From the NCBI RefSeq assembly GCF_018687715.1, contig NC_056754.1, positions 13,476,501-13,540,500 of the forward strand: 64,000 bases of DNA. Reading direction: 5' to 3'. Numbering within the stretch: the stretch's first letter is position 1; each line of letters begins with the position of its first letter. The position numbers and the translations under genes are program-made. The notes beneath the pieces were generated by a model. The model did no database searches. It had not been told where the DNA came from and saw only the letters and a program-made list of their open reading frames with translations. The DNA is from Carya illinoinensis. Its lineage: Eukaryota; Streptophyta; Magnoliopsida; Fagales; Juglandaceae. Positions 20,172 to 31,831 of this stretch are shown in pieces.

Positions 20172-20841
20172 TTACTCCACGAATTCTCACCACGTTAAGT
20201 GGTGGGATTTCAAAATTTTATTTTTACTCACAGGTGTTCTGACGCTTCAGTTTTTTAGACCCGAGAGGGGAGGGGCAGGGTTGGAGGTGTACCTCTTGAG
20301 CTTCCAACCCCTCTGGCAGTGGGGTGACGGCTCGGCTTCCATTTCCTCGTTAGTGATTGATTCGTGGTCCCCACACGTCTCTCCTCCCATGTTTTCATAT
20401 TTCTAGCTTTCCTGTCGGTCGAGCTTTCATGCCACCTGTCCCACGCAGGACATGCGTCTCCTTGTTTCTCACACTGCCCAGACCTAACGGCAGTTGATGG
20501 AATTGGTTGGCTACTCGACCGCTAGCCTTCTCAAGAGCTCACTAGCCCGTGCTCATCATGCACCTGACATCCCTTCCTTTACTCATGCCGATTGGGATTC
20601 GCAAGCTGCTTCGCTGACGCCATTTATGATAGTAACGCACTGTTTCTAGTGCCCTGCTCAGGCGTTCTAGGCTATGTAAGGCTCTCCCTCTCCTTCCTCC
20701 TTTAGCATTTCTACAACTCTTTCTCCAGTGCCCCTCTCTCCCCAATGCTTTCTCTAGTGCTCTTCTCCCTTTCGACCGAAACACTTATTCTCTTCTCTCG
20801 CTTTTCTTCTGTCCCTTTTTGCCACCCCTCTTTTTTGTGTT
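20172..20841. other. Element DNA between 3' LTR and antisense ORF
   Basis: No conserved frame. Next to the LTR the minus strand reads GGTGAGAATTCGTGGAGTAA, a weak polypurine tract. GC-rich, C/T-rich on the plus strand, perhaps the leader of the antisense ORF. Confidence 0.5.
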
Positions 20842-23609
20842 CTTATGGCTTGGAAAACTTCCATTAGTGGCCTCGCCCCTTCTTATGACGGCAAACTCTG
20901 GGTTTCATGGTGACCAGCGAGGACCTTTATGCCTTTCAGATCCGATACAGTATCCCTCGGTGAGTCATTCTGGAGATCCCTTGCCTATAGGAACACGTTG
21001 TGTCTTCAGATGGGTCAATGATTCAAGTGGTCCTCTACCCCGAAATGTTCACTAGTGGGGCTCGTTTTCCATTCTGTCGTCTTGTCTAGGAGGTTTTTCA
21101 CTATTTGGGGTTGGCTTCCACCCAACTCAATTCCAATGGTTGGAGACTACTGATGTCCAACTGTGTTATTACCAGGAAGGCCCTCTCTGTGGTGGACGAG
21201 TTGTATCCTGACTTGATGTCTATGGAGTTCCTATCGGTGTACTACATCAACCACCACCTGGGAAACCTTTGTGGCTTTCAGGCTAGGGTACCAGGCCAGA
21301 GGATAGCCATGCTCGAGTCTCGACATTCGACTGTCAAAGATCACACTCAAAAATTTTTCTTCATATCGGGCTCGGGCCGAAAATTCCCCGAGGAAGAATT
21401 GGCATAGGGGGAGTTCCGTTCAAGTAAATTGGGGGGTCCTCCCTTCCGCATAGAGTCTGAAGATTAGACTGACTCCAAAGGAGGAGGTGTGTGTTGCCAA
21501 GGTTATGGCCTGGGCGCGGGCCTACGAGTTCAAATCCAATACTAACGTGTCCCTCTTCGACAGAAACATACAGGAGTTCTACCAGTCGCCCAGTTGTTCC
21601 CCCCGAACCAACCAGGTCTCCTCTGACTGGGGATTCTCTCCTAAGGGGCAAAAGAGGATGGCAGACCCTTCTAGACATGAAGCCAGATGGTCAAAGGCGT
21701 GCCACGACCAAAGGTCCTCTAGGATTTCTAAGCCCTGGGGACATTCTCCTAATGAGAGAGGACAGACCGAGCCCTCACACATCCGGGCCCCTCCTCCCCC
21801 CACATGGGGGAGGATGACATCGTTCCCTGGCGAGTCGAATGCTGCTGTTGGTGCTTCTTTTTTTGACTACTCCTCTTCTGATCCCTACGGAGTCAAACAG
21901 CTGGGCCCTCCTCTTCCGTTGGCCCTCGCCATGCCCTCGTCGAGCTGCCACTTCCCCTTTTCAAGGAGGAGGAAGATTTGGTCTTTGAGGCCATCTTCCT
22001 CGACTCATTTGTACACTTCCCTCGCACTGTTCAAGTGGGATGGAGGCATTCGAGTCCTTTGAGGACACTCTGAGGGAGGAAACTGCTCTTGGACACTCAG
22101 GGGTGGGTCGTGAGTCACCCGTATCTCCCTCCTCCTTCCCTGCTACTTCTGCCAGGGAAGAAGAAGAAGAAGGTGAAAAGGCTGCAGAAGAGGAGGGAGA
22201 CGATAAAGAAGGCTAAGAAGACGGAAATGAGGAAGAGAGGGACGAAGGCGAGGAGGAGGAAGAGGGGGACAAAGACGAGGATGAAGACGAAGAAGAAGAG
22301 CTGGAAGAATGGACTCCCGAAGGGAGCCAGAAGGATGCGCCGAGAAGTCACTCTCGCTCATCTCCTTTGCCTGATTCTGGCCTGGATGACAAGTTCCCTT
22401 ACTCCTCCCCTTCATTAGTCGTGTAGAGCAATGATGACAATCCTTAGGAGCCAGAGCTGGATGTTCGCCGTGATTTCTATAGAGGGTCGTCTTCCCAAGC
22501 TTAGTCGCTGAGCCGCCCAGGTTAGTTGGGAGGGGTTTTTGGTGAAGAGGAGGCAGGGGCATCAGGATCGGGCCACTCCTTATCCCTGGGCCCTGCCAAC
22601 CCTCCCTATACAGCTGAAATCGAGGCGAGCCAGGGTCCAAAGTTGGATATCGAGAAGGCCTGTGTGGCTACTATTGAACGGACAGCTCGGAAGTTGCACC
22701 TTGCCTTCGCTCAGGTGTGGTCTTGTGCATCTCTCCCTTACTTTTCATCTGAACACTTGAGTATTCTTTTCTAGCATAATATTTCTGCTTACGTGCATTG
22801 TTACTATCTGCTTACGTGCATTGTTACTATTTGTACTGTTTGTAGGTTGCTGACCAGTTAGCAGCTATGGTTGGCAAGGAGCTTGGGGAGCTATTTGAGG
22901 CCAACTGTCAACTGGCCTTCTTGGTTCATCTCGAGCATTATAAGCTGAAGCAAATGGCTCAGTGAAACGATGAGTTTGAGTCCAATCATCAGGGATGGAT
23001 CCGAGAGCTTGAGGACATGCGGAAACGCATCGAGGAATTGGAGAAGGAGTCTGCCAGGAGCAAGTGTCAGAAAGAAGACCTGAAGACGTAGCTCGACAAC
23101 GCCGAGGACGATGGGTATAAGCTGGCTATCTACAACAAATGGCTGGCAGAAAAACATGACACAGTTGTGCAGAATTTGGTCGCTCGAGAGATCGCATTGG
23201 CCCGAGACCAAGCGATGCTAAGGCAGCTCCGTCAGGACCATGCTAGGCTAGTGGACAGCACTCGTAGCTTCTGTCCTTGAGTTATAGAAGCACAAATGAG
23301 GCACAGACCCTAAGGGGAACGCTTGGCCGGGTCGAGAAGGAGGCCCAGAAACTAAAGCAGGAGGTGTCCAAAAAGAATGCAACCCTTCTGATGCAGGATC
23401 TCTCCATCACGGGTTTGAAGTCGAGCCTCAAGATCATGGCCAGAATGCTGCAGAGATACAGGTTTGGATCAAAATACCAACACCATTTGGAATACGGTTT
23501 GGTTGTATGGCTACTGGGAGGGCCTCGAACGACGAAAGAAGCATTCGTTGGCACAGCCCAAGTCGGATTTGCCCAAGCTAGACTTGCAAACTCTCACGCC
23601 GAACCCTAA
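20842..23609 (+). pseudogene. Antisense extra ORF of the Tat element (putative gypsy-type transposon domain plus acidic and coiled-coil regions)
   Basis: Runs opposite to gag-pol. It opens at 20846 (MAWKTSISGL). Around 21040-21300 it encodes MFTSGARFPFCRLV, stop, EVFHYLGLASTQLNSNGWRLL and LSVYYINHHLGN, the pattern of the plant putative gypsy-type transposon domain (Pfam PF04195, Transposase_28). A very acidic E/D stretch follows (22155-22310) with one TAA, then an apparent intron (22715-22844: FAQ|GTGTGG ... TTTGTAG|VADQL). Last come heptad-rich helices (RKRIEELEKE near 23017, KEAQKLKQEV near 23340). Stops and shifts break it in several places. The function is unknown; similar antisense ORFs have been described in Tat-branch elements. 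Confidence 0.75.
22715..22844 (+). other. Probable intron in the antisense ORF
   Basis: The donor GTGTGG follows codons for LHLAFAQ and the acceptor TTTGTAG precedes codons for VADQLAAMVGKELGEL. Removing 130 bp joins two helical regions in one frame, whereas the interval itself has a poor coding look and a 24-bp direct repeat (about 22787-22834). Confidence 0.6.
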
Positions 23610-23879
23610 GGTTTGGGCTTACTGCAAGAACCTCGGGAGACCCTTACCCCTCTGGCAGTTCTACCCCACCTCCTCAGTGACAAGCTTGAGCCATCCTACC
23701 TCTTTCCCTTCCTTGGGTTTTTCCTTTTATTCCCCTTCCCCTTTTTTGTAAACAACACCTTGTGTGCATGATTAATGAAAGCATTTTCCTTTATGTCTGC
23801 ATCTTGTTTGTTATACTTTTTGTTCTTTATGCTTTGGGAGTAAGGGGTGGGTTCCCTCATGCCTCTCTGATGGACTTGA

Positions 23880-24905
23880 CCAAGGAGTTTTTGTTGGATG
23901 GGGGTTGGCAACTCTCGCAAACTTGGCCTAACCTCGCAGTGAGTTTAGGGACTTAACTTTATTATGAGTCTAAGAACTCGTCTTTGCTGGATGGGGGGTC
24001 GACTAGTCTCAGAGATTTGGCCTTACCCCGCAGTGAGCCTAGGTACTCGACTTCTTTGTGAGTCTAAGGACTCGTCTTTGTTGGACGGGGGGTCGGCTAG
24101 TTTCAGAGACTTAGCCTTACCCTGCAACGAGTCTAGGGACTCGTCTTTGCTAGACAAGGGTTGGGTAGTCTTAGAAACTTGGTGTTACCTTACAACGAGT
24201 TTAGGGACTCGACTTCGTTGTGAATCTAGGGACTCCTCTTTGTTGAACGAGAGGTCGGCTAGTTTCGAAGACTTGGCCTTACCCTGCAGCTAGTCTGGGA
24301 ACTCGACTTTGTTCCGAGCCTAGGGACTCATCTTTGTTGGACAGGGGGTCGGCTAGTCTTGAAGACTTGGCCTTACCCTATAGTGAGTTTAGGGAATCGA
24401 CTTTGTTGTGAATCTAGGGACTCCTTTTTACCAGACAGGGGATCGACTAGTATTTGAGACTTGGTATTACCCCAAAGCGAGTCTAAGGACTCGTCTTTGC
24501 TGGATAGGGGGTCAGTTAGTCACGGAGACTTGGCCTTACCCAGCAGTGAGTTTAGGGACTTGACTTCATTATGAGTTTAAGGACTTGTCTTTGGTGGATG
24601 GGGGGTCAGCTAGTCTCAGAGACTTAGCCTTAACCTGCAGCGAGTCTAGGGACTCGTCTTTCCTAGACAAGGGGGTCAGCTAGCCGCAGAGACTTGGCCT
24701 TCTCCCGCAGTGAGTCTAGGGACTCAACTTCATTGCGAGTCTAGGGACTCGTCTTTGCTAGATGGGGGGTCAGTTAGTCTTGGAGACTTGGCTTAACCCC
24801 GTAGCGAGTCTAGGGACTCCTCTTTGTTAAAGGGGGGTCGACTAGTCTTGGAAACTTGGCCTTACCCCACAAAGAGTTTAGATACTCGACTTTATTTTCG
24901 AACTT
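23880..24905 (+). repeat. ~1-kb tandem array between pol and the antisense ORF
   Basis: Units of about 69 bp (GAGTCTAGGGACTCGTCTTT ... GGGGGGTCGGCTAGTCT ... GACTTGGCCTTACCC) alternate with a ~25-bp short form ending at ACTCGACTTCGTTGT. About a dozen long units can be counted and they differ from each other by many substitutions. Tat-branch 3' regions are known to hold such arrays and to seed satellites. Confidence 0.9.
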
Positions 24906-24990
24906 GAGATAACAAAGAGGTTTGAGACAAACGGTTACAGATTTTCATTCATAAGATTCACTTTCACATACAAGTTGTTGCTCTCTGCCC

Positions 24991-26270
24991 TTATACAAAA
25001 TATTTCTTCAAGTGCTCAGTGCTCCAATGATGGGGAAGCTCGAGTCCATCGCTGGTCTTAAGGCAGTAGGAGTCGAGCATGTTACTCGCGGTTACCACGT
25101 ATGTCCCTTCCCATTGAGGCTCGAGTTTTCTTTCCTCCTGGGTCGTGACTCTTGTTTGCTTCAATACTAGGTCCCCCACTCTGAAGGAGTGCTTACCCAT
25201 TTATTGAAATATTGCTCTGCCTTCTGTTTGTTGTTCATCGTCGGTATGGCCACCGCTTCTCCCTTTCTTCTAGAAGGTCCAACTCTTCTGCTTGCCTCTC
25301 ATTGTTGGTGGCTAGATCGAAGTGTTGTATGTAGAATGTCGGCATCCTAATTTCGACAGGGATTACCGCTTCACTCCCACAAGCAAGGGCTATGGGCATT
25401 TCTCTAGTGGGGGTTCAGACAGTCGTCAGATATGCCAACAAAATGCTTGGAAGCTCGTCCTTTGTGCATTCCTAACTTCTTTTTTAGAGTGGAGATGAGA
25501 GTCTTGTTGGTTGCCTCAGCCTGACTGTTGGCCTGTGGGTGTCCTGCTAATGAGTATTTTACCTTGATCTCGAGCTATGCACCAATCCAGGAAGTGCGAA
25601 TAGACAAGCTGCTTCCCGTTATTCAACACAAAGGTGTGGGGTATGCCAAATCTGCAGACTACCAACCTCCAAAGGAACTTCTTGATCGTTTGCGAGGTGA
25701 TACTTGCCAGGACCTTTGCTTCAACCCACTTCATGAAGTAGTCGACTGTTACCATTACAAACTTAGCCCCTCCTTTGGCCATCGGGAGTGAGCTAATCAG
25801 GTCTAGGCCCCATTGTGCAAAAGGTCACAGGGCAGTTATCGAAGTTAATTCCTCTGGGGGCAGTGCGGCACTAGCTCGTGTTCCTGACGTTTTGGGAACT
25901 TCTTGGTGAAATCTTGGGCACCTCTAAGTGAATGGGGCCAATAATAACTAACTTGGGTCACCTTTGCAGCTAGCGCCCTGCCTCCCATGTAGTTTCCGTA
26001 AACACCCTCGTGAACTTCCGCTAGGACATACGGCACCTCATTTGACGACAAGCACCTGAGGAGGGGTTCGGAGAAGCCCCTATTGTATATAACCACTTCT
26101 AGTATGGTGAACCAAGCTGCTCTATTTCTAACCTTTCGCATCTTTTCTACATCACTGGGCAGTTTACCCTCCTGCAGGAAGTCCTTGATATCTACCTCCC
26201 ATTCAGGGGATGCCAAGACTATGGCGAGTTGCCCCATTCCTATTGATGGGGTATCAACTGTTCTGATCAC
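24991..26270 (-). pseudogene. Tat integrase, broken
   Basis: 25845-26270 holds the zinc-binding part (EVHEGVYGNYMGGRALAAKV ... SYYWP): the second His is Tyr and the CxxC is lost (KKFPKRQEH). 25516-25782 has the core: the first aspartate is present (MVTVDYFMKW), but the second aspartate position reads VLNNGKQ, an Asp-to-Asn change. A frameshift near 25575 precedes GHPQANSQAEATNK, which contains the catalytic glutamate. 24991-25200 is the C-terminal part (FRVGDLVLKQTR ... EPQWEGTYVV) ending at LKKYFV-stop. It could not encode an active enzyme. Confidence 0.88.
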
Positions 26271-26349
26271 AGTTTGTTCCTGGAGTGGTGGTTCCTCCTA
26301 TCCCGACGCTACCTTTGCCAGCCGATCTACCTTTTGATTTTCCCCTCTT

Positions 26350-26953
26350 GGGATTTGCTAGATCTGGAAGTAATGAAAGTGGTCGCATTTGTTGTAGACG
26401 AGTTTAAGGCATTTCTTCAGTCTTTCCCTTTTTACTGTGAAATATCCGAGCACTTGGTTGACAACTACTTGGGAATCGGCCCTTACTTCAACCTCTTGGC
26501 TCCCAAAAATCGTGCTACTATCATTCCTGCTAAGAGAGCCTCATATTCGGCTTCTTTGTTGGTCGCCTTAAAGGCAAGCTTGGCCGTGTAATTGTGCTCC
26601 TCCCCCTACTTCATTACGATGTGCACCCCTACATCCCCACCAGCTCGGCAGAATGAACCATCTACATAGACCTGACATGGTTTTTCCAGGGGTGCCACTG
26701 GTGTTTCCTTCAGGAAATTGGTGAATTCTGTGACAAAATCTGCCAGTACCTGTGCTTTGATCGCGGCATGGGGATGATATTCGATGTCAAACTCACTGAG
26801 TTTGATCGCCCACTTAGTGAGCCGACCAGAGGTGTTTGGCTTTTGAAGGATCTTCTCGAGGGGTAGGTCGGTCAATACCTTCATTGGGTGGGCTTGGAAG
26901 TAGGGCACTAGCATTCTTGCCGCAACCACCAGTGTGAACAGCAACGTTTCCAT
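26350..26953 (-). pseudogene. Tat RNase H and second, archaeal-type RNase H
   Basis: 26606-26953 includes the end of the first RNase H (LTKWAIKLSEFDIEYHP) and then VYVDGSFCRAGG, the first acidic residue of an archaeal-type RNase H. Further left on the minus strand EAEYEALLAGM supplies its glutamate (near 26535-26560). Stops interrupt the frame. Dual RNase H is characteristic of the Tat branch. Confidence 0.8.
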
Positions 26954-27020
26954 TCACGAGTACCGGGCCTCAGCTCCACGGAATTCCTAGCTTGTGAAGT
27001 AGATGGGCCTTTGTCCTTCC

Positions 27021-27836
27021 TCAATGTCCTAGACTGGTACTACCTAGACTGCATGTGGGGACACAGCTAAAGACATGATTAGGTCCTTTCCTGGTTTTGC
27101 CTAGCTGAGAAGGGGGGCAAGTCAAGTACTTTTTTAGGTCAGAGAAGGCTTCTTCACACCCTGCATCCCACTCCTGGGCCTTTTTCAAAACTTTGAAGAA
27201 AGGAAGGCATTGGTCGGTCAACCCAACAATGAAGCGATTAAGGGCTGCCACCCTACTAGCTAGCCACTGGACCTTATAGAGGTTGTGAGGGGAAAGCATC
27301 CCTATTATTGCTTCAAACTTTTCGATGTTAGCCTCAATACCTCTCTCAGAGACCATGAACCCCAAGAACTTTCCAGACCCAACCCCAAACTCGCACTTCG
27401 TCGGGTTGAGTTTTATTCAGTACAATCGGAGAGCTGAGAAGGCCTCTTGGAGATCTGCCAAGTGCAACTCCACCTTCTTGCTTTTTACCAATAGGTCATC
27501 CACGTATACCTCCATGTTTCGGCCGATCTGTTGTTTGAACATTTGATTGACCAACTGCAGGTAGGTGGCCTCGATGTTCTTAAGGCTGAACGACATGGCT
27601 TTATAGCAATACAACCCTCGATCTGTGACAAATGCTACCTTTTCTTCATCAGCTGGACTCATCTTGATTTGATTGCATCCAAAGTAGGTGTCCATGAAGC
27701 TGAAGAGATGGTGCCCCATCGTTGAGTCCACAATCAAGTCGATGCAGGGTAGGAGGAAGTTGTCCTTCGGGCAAGCTTTATTCAGATCGATGAAGCTAAC
27801 ACACATCCGCCACTTCCCGCTAGCCTTCTTTATCAA
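27021..27836 (-). pseudogene. Tat reverse transcriptase, broken
   Basis: 27417-27836 has KWRMCVSFIDLNKACPKDNF, MDTYFGCNQIKM and catalytic YVDDLLVKS. 27021-27365 continues with GFMVSERGIEANIEK and the thumb/connection (EEAFSDLKKYL). A break separates the two, and the N-terminal part is cut by the solo LTR at 27925. Confidence 0.9.
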
Positions 27837-28125
27837 AACAACATTAGAGAGCCACTCCAGGTAGTGTACCTCGTGAATGAGCCATCTGCCAGAAGTAGAT
27901 CCACCTCCTCGGCAATAGCCGCGTTGTGATGACCCGTTTTTACGTGTATTTTCACTGAAGAAGTGTTTTTAATTTAATAAATATATTAGTTCATTTATTT
28001 TAAATTAATTTATTTTAATTAGTTTTTAATTTATTTGATGTTGTGTTTAATTTATTTTAATCATTTTACGGTTTTAAAATCATTTTCGGCGGATCTGTTT
28101 TTGGTTTCCTGAGTAAGGATTTGAC

Positions 28126-28215
28126 CTCATTTCTTTTTTTTTTTCTCTTTTTCTTTTTCCCTTTTTCCTTTTCTTTTTCTTCTTTTCTTTCTTTTTCTTC
28201 TTCTTTCTTCCCCGT
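28126..28215 (+). repeat. Polypyrimidine tract (T/C)n in the solo LTR
   Basis: About 90 bp of almost pure T and C (TTTTTCTTTTTC-type). The reverse strand gives spurious lysine-rich open frames. Confidence 0.95.
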
Positions 28216-29267
28216 TTCCTCTCTCCCGAGCGCTGCCCCTTCTTTTTCCCCTTACCGTCGCTGCCACTTCGGCCGCCCATTGCGCCGCCGTCCGGTGGCT
28301 GTGTTGTACACCACCCCCACCATTCTCTTCCCCTTCCACCAGAGATCATCCCCACCAATTTTCAGAGCCATCGGACAAGCCGTTAGCCGCCACGAGCCCC
28401 TGGAAGTCACGGCACCTACTCTGTTTTTTCTCCTGTCACCGGTTACTTTCGCAGCCCAGAACTGCCGCTCGCCGGCGGCGTGGCCTACACCACCCACCCA
28501 TTTTTCTTCCCCTCTCACCGGTGAACATCCCCACCAAGTTTCACCTCCATCCGAGCCACCATTAGCCACCACGAGCTCCTCCAAGCCACACGGTTTTTCA
28601 TTAATTCTGGCGCCGTCGCACCACCTCCAGGCACCATCTCTTCACAGCTTCTTACCCTACCTCTTGCCGACCTAAACCACCCATTTCCGGCTTCGATCCG
28701 TTGCCAGAGCAGCTCCCACGAGCTCAACTCCGATTTGAGCTTTTTCCACTTCCTCCACCATTTCCACCGCCACCCACGGCCGAAACTCGTTTCCCTTAGC
28801 TTCATAAATATCTCAAGACCATTCCCTATCAATTTCGTGCCTTGGTTTGTCACCGTTTGAAAGTGAGTAATTTATTACCCACAGCCACAGTGTAAATTAC
28901 ACTATTACGTTGTTTTTCGTACGTCATTTGCAACGCTGCGAGGTTTCAAAAAATACCATATAGCGCTGTAAGTATTTTCCAAACTTCATTTTAGATTTAA
29001 ATATATTATTACTTTTATAATAATTATTCATGACTGGTTGGTTATTCCGGACTGAGTCTGAGGAGTCGGGGGTCGGATGGAATTGAGGACGGAGTTGCTT
29101 GTTTGGTTGTTATGGATGTTTGAAATTGTTGGTTAATTGGTGTCGTATCATTTGCATTGCATTGTGCACGCATATGCATGTGTTAAATATTGAAAACTGG
29201 GTTTTCAAGCGAGAAATGTTTTATTGGTATGTATGAACGTATGGATTGATTGGTTTGATTCAGAGGC

Positions 29268-29470
29268 ACGTGTAGGGATGGTGGTAATCAGGGATGGTGG
29301 TAGAGTCCCGCCTGCGATTCCCGCTTACGGTGCACGTGGCGTAGGGATGGTGGCAAGCAGAGATGGTGGTAGAGTCCCGCCTGTGATTCTCACTTACGGT
29401 ACACGCGTAGGGATGGTGGTGAGCATGGATGGTGGTAGAGTCCCGCCTGCGATTCCCGCCTATAGTGCTC
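29268..29470 (+). repeat. Three tandem ~68-bp units in the solo LTR
   Basis: Each unit contains GTAGGGATGGTGG, GATGGTGGTAGAGTCCCGCC and TGCGATTCCCGC or a close variant; three copies in a row. Confidence 0.92.
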
Positions 29471-30619
29471 TGATGGTTTGGTTAATGGGTCATTTTCTGG
29501 GAAAATGGCGAGACTGATTTTTGGGCCATTATCTGGGATAATGGCGAGGATATGATTAAAGGATATATTTTGGGCCAAATGGGATTTTTGGCGTGCGTGG
29601 TAAAAATATGATTTTATGGGTTGTGTGCATTGGCATCCTTTCATGCATATTATTTGAGTTTTATATGTTTTTATCTGGTGGTGTTTGGATTTTACTTACC
29701 TGCGGTACCATTTTTGGTACCGTAGATTTTGGTGCAGAGTTCGAAGAAGAGGAGGAGGCTGAGCCCGAGGATGCGGCTCCGCCGGAGTTCTGAGTTGAAG
29801 TTATATCTTGTTGTTGCTTTGAATAATATTTGTAATTCGTAATATTTTATTATGTATGTTTTGAACAGTTTTGTATTATATTAAGAAAAATTCTGGTACT
29901 TAGTTATATGACTTTACTATCCGTCGCGTGTTTTTTCAAGCACATTTGCTGCTTTTACACACACTTGACACTCGTCGATAGGGTGGTGACCAGCGATGTC
30001 ACCATCTGGATGTCTCGATTTTTCCGTGTCAGGGCATGGGGATTTGGGGGCGTCACACGCGTACTTCTCTACACATAAGCTTCGTCATTTCTGCTTGGCC
30101 CTTTAGGCTGTTGGGTTAATGCATTGCCAGTGCTTTATGATCAAATTGTCTCTCCCTAGCATCTCTCATGACTCCAAGCGAAGACGTCTTGGTGCTTGAC
30201 AAGGAGGCGTTTCAGCGGTTGCCTTAACTCAAGAGCCAGCTTGGTTCCTACCCGGACAGTCCACACTGACCTTTGGTTGTCGACCAAGACAAGTTCCAAG
30301 GGTTCGTTCAGCTTGGCTTGGCACAGGCCCCTTCATCCCGAACTTCCTCATCCCATTTGGTTAGGTCGGGGGGAGGGGGAAAGGTGGTTCAGTTCCTTCC
30401 CTGCCCCTTCAGCACTTGTGACCACCTTTACCTCGTGTCTCAGCTTATGAGAGTAGTATTTCTGGGCTAGGACCTATTCACCGCGAATCTCCCCCACTCC
30501 TAGGTCGATGGGAAATTTCATCTTGAGGTGATGCGTGGAGGTCATAACCCTCAGGTTGTTCAAGGTGGGGTGTCCGACTATCACGTTGTACGAGGGGGGA
30601 GCCTTGACCACCAGAAAGT

Positions 30620-30844
30620 CTACACGGTTGTTGTAGTCCTCAGAGCCTTCCTAGCCAGGACTGACAAGGTGATGACCCCTATCGGCTGCACCACATTGCT
30701 TGTGAAGCCTTTCAAAGGTTCGGGGGCTAGACGTAGCCAGTTTGGGCTGATTCCCATTCTGACAAAGGCCTCCCAGACCAGGATGTCCACCAAGCTTCCG
30801 TTGTCTACTAGGATTTGCCAGATTGTGAATTTCTCTACCTGCAT
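30620..30844 (-). pseudogene. Tat aspartic protease fragment
   Basis: The frame has ILVDNGSLVDILVWEAFVRMG and LAPEPLKGF, the plant gypsy protease pattern with DNG in place of DTG at the active site. The frame is short and joined neither to gag nor to RT. Confidence 0.75.
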
Positions 30845-31186
30845 GGTAACTACAAGCGCATCATCGTGCGGGTGAAGGATCCCCTCTTCATCTTTCTCTC
30901 TGAAGCTTATGGTGACCCCCTTGGCCGACCGTTGAGTTCCGGATGGGACCCTGCCCGTTGTGAAGACCTCCTCGTACCATGCCCTACGAGCTTGTGCTCT
31001 CCAAGTGAATGAGGTGTTCCCTCTCCCGGCATATCCTTATATGATCGTGCGAATCTCCTCAATTGGTCTTTCTGTCCTCTAAAGGCTCCTCTGGGCCTCT
31101 TTCATGGTCACATGTTCCCTAGAGCTAGTCCCCCACCGGGCATCCTGATACTGTTCTCGGCGATCCTCTAAACAACGCCCCTGATT

Positions 31187-31753
31187 CTATAGATCCTCCT
31201 TTCGCCTTCTCCTCAGGGCATAGCAATCTTTGGCACTATGCCGGTTGGTCATGTGGTAGTTGCAATACTGACGTTCGCTTTCCCCAGGGAAACCGTGCAG
31301 GGTCATATAGGCTTTGAACGTATATAGGTGCTCCAAGGGATCTTTAGTTCCGTCGTATAGCTCCATTTGGAGGACTTTAAACTTTGACAGGAGGGGCATT
31401 GCCATGACCCCGGCAATATAGGGCAGGTCCGTGCTGCCAAGTAGCTGGTAGATAGTGGAGGGTTCACCTACCATTTTGGCTATCTCCACATACTTGTCAC
31501 CCAGTTCTCGCAGCTCGAGGTGCACCCGACGCCTCTTCTCATTTGCCACTGCACTCGCCTGGTCGTGCCACTAATCGACATGTTCGTTGATGCTAAGTTC
31601 GTCTCCCCCCACTTGCTCCTTGTTGGTTTGCTGCAGGGCTATATTCTCTTGGCGTAGTGTTCCCATCTCCTCGGTGAGCTTCCTTATTGTCTCCTCCATC
31701 TCTGTCAGCCTCGCCTTCATCACACCCGCTCCTATATACTCCTTTCCTAGCAT
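31187..31753 (-). pseudogene. Tat gag with a large internal deletion
   Basis: 31571-31753 is a coiled-coil N-terminus (ARLTEMEETIRKLTEEMG). 31187-31549 begins the retrotransposon gag domain (MELYDGTKDPLEHLYTFKAY) but jumps at GFPGESER straight to YCNYHMTNRHSAKDC, the zinc-finger-like region that normally lies several hundred residues later. A stop lies between the two frames. Confidence 0.8.
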
Positions 31754-31812
31754 AGCTTCGGACTATGTCGCCGCCGGCATGCAAAGGACATGCTGTTAAG
31801 GAAAAGAAAAAT

Positions 31813-31830
31813 ATCACACAAACGATGCCA
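31813..31830 (-). promoter_or_regulatory. Primer-binding site of the Tat element
   Basis: One base inside the 5' LTR the minus strand reads TGGCATCGTTTGTGTGAT. The TGG start (pairing with tRNA CCA) and position fit; I do not assign a specific tRNA. Confidence 0.65.
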
Positions 31831-31831
31831 C

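Larger units (their letters stand above)
27925..30057. mobile_element. Solo LTR of another LTR retrotransposon, nested in the Tat pol
   Basis: 2133 bp starting TGTGATGACCC and ending GGGCGTCACA (TG...CA), flanked by the 5-bp duplication CGCGT (27920-27924 and 30058-30062). No gag or pol inside and Tat sequence resumes on both sides. It holds a polypyrimidine tract (28126-28215), a C-rich leader-like part, three ~68-bp tandem units (29268-29470) and an acidic open end (29593-29793). The size and ends fit a long chromovirus-type LTR. Plus orientation is suggested, not proven; a non-autonomous element is the alternative. Confidence 0.85.

Noticed and set aside
22115..22640. Phenylalanine/leucine-rich minus-strand frames
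   Set aside because: Antisense shadow of the acidic E/D region of the extra ORF.
28080..28853. Lysine-rich and arginine-rich frames
   Set aside because: Translations of the polypyrimidine tract and the C-rich leader-like part of the solo LTR on either strand.
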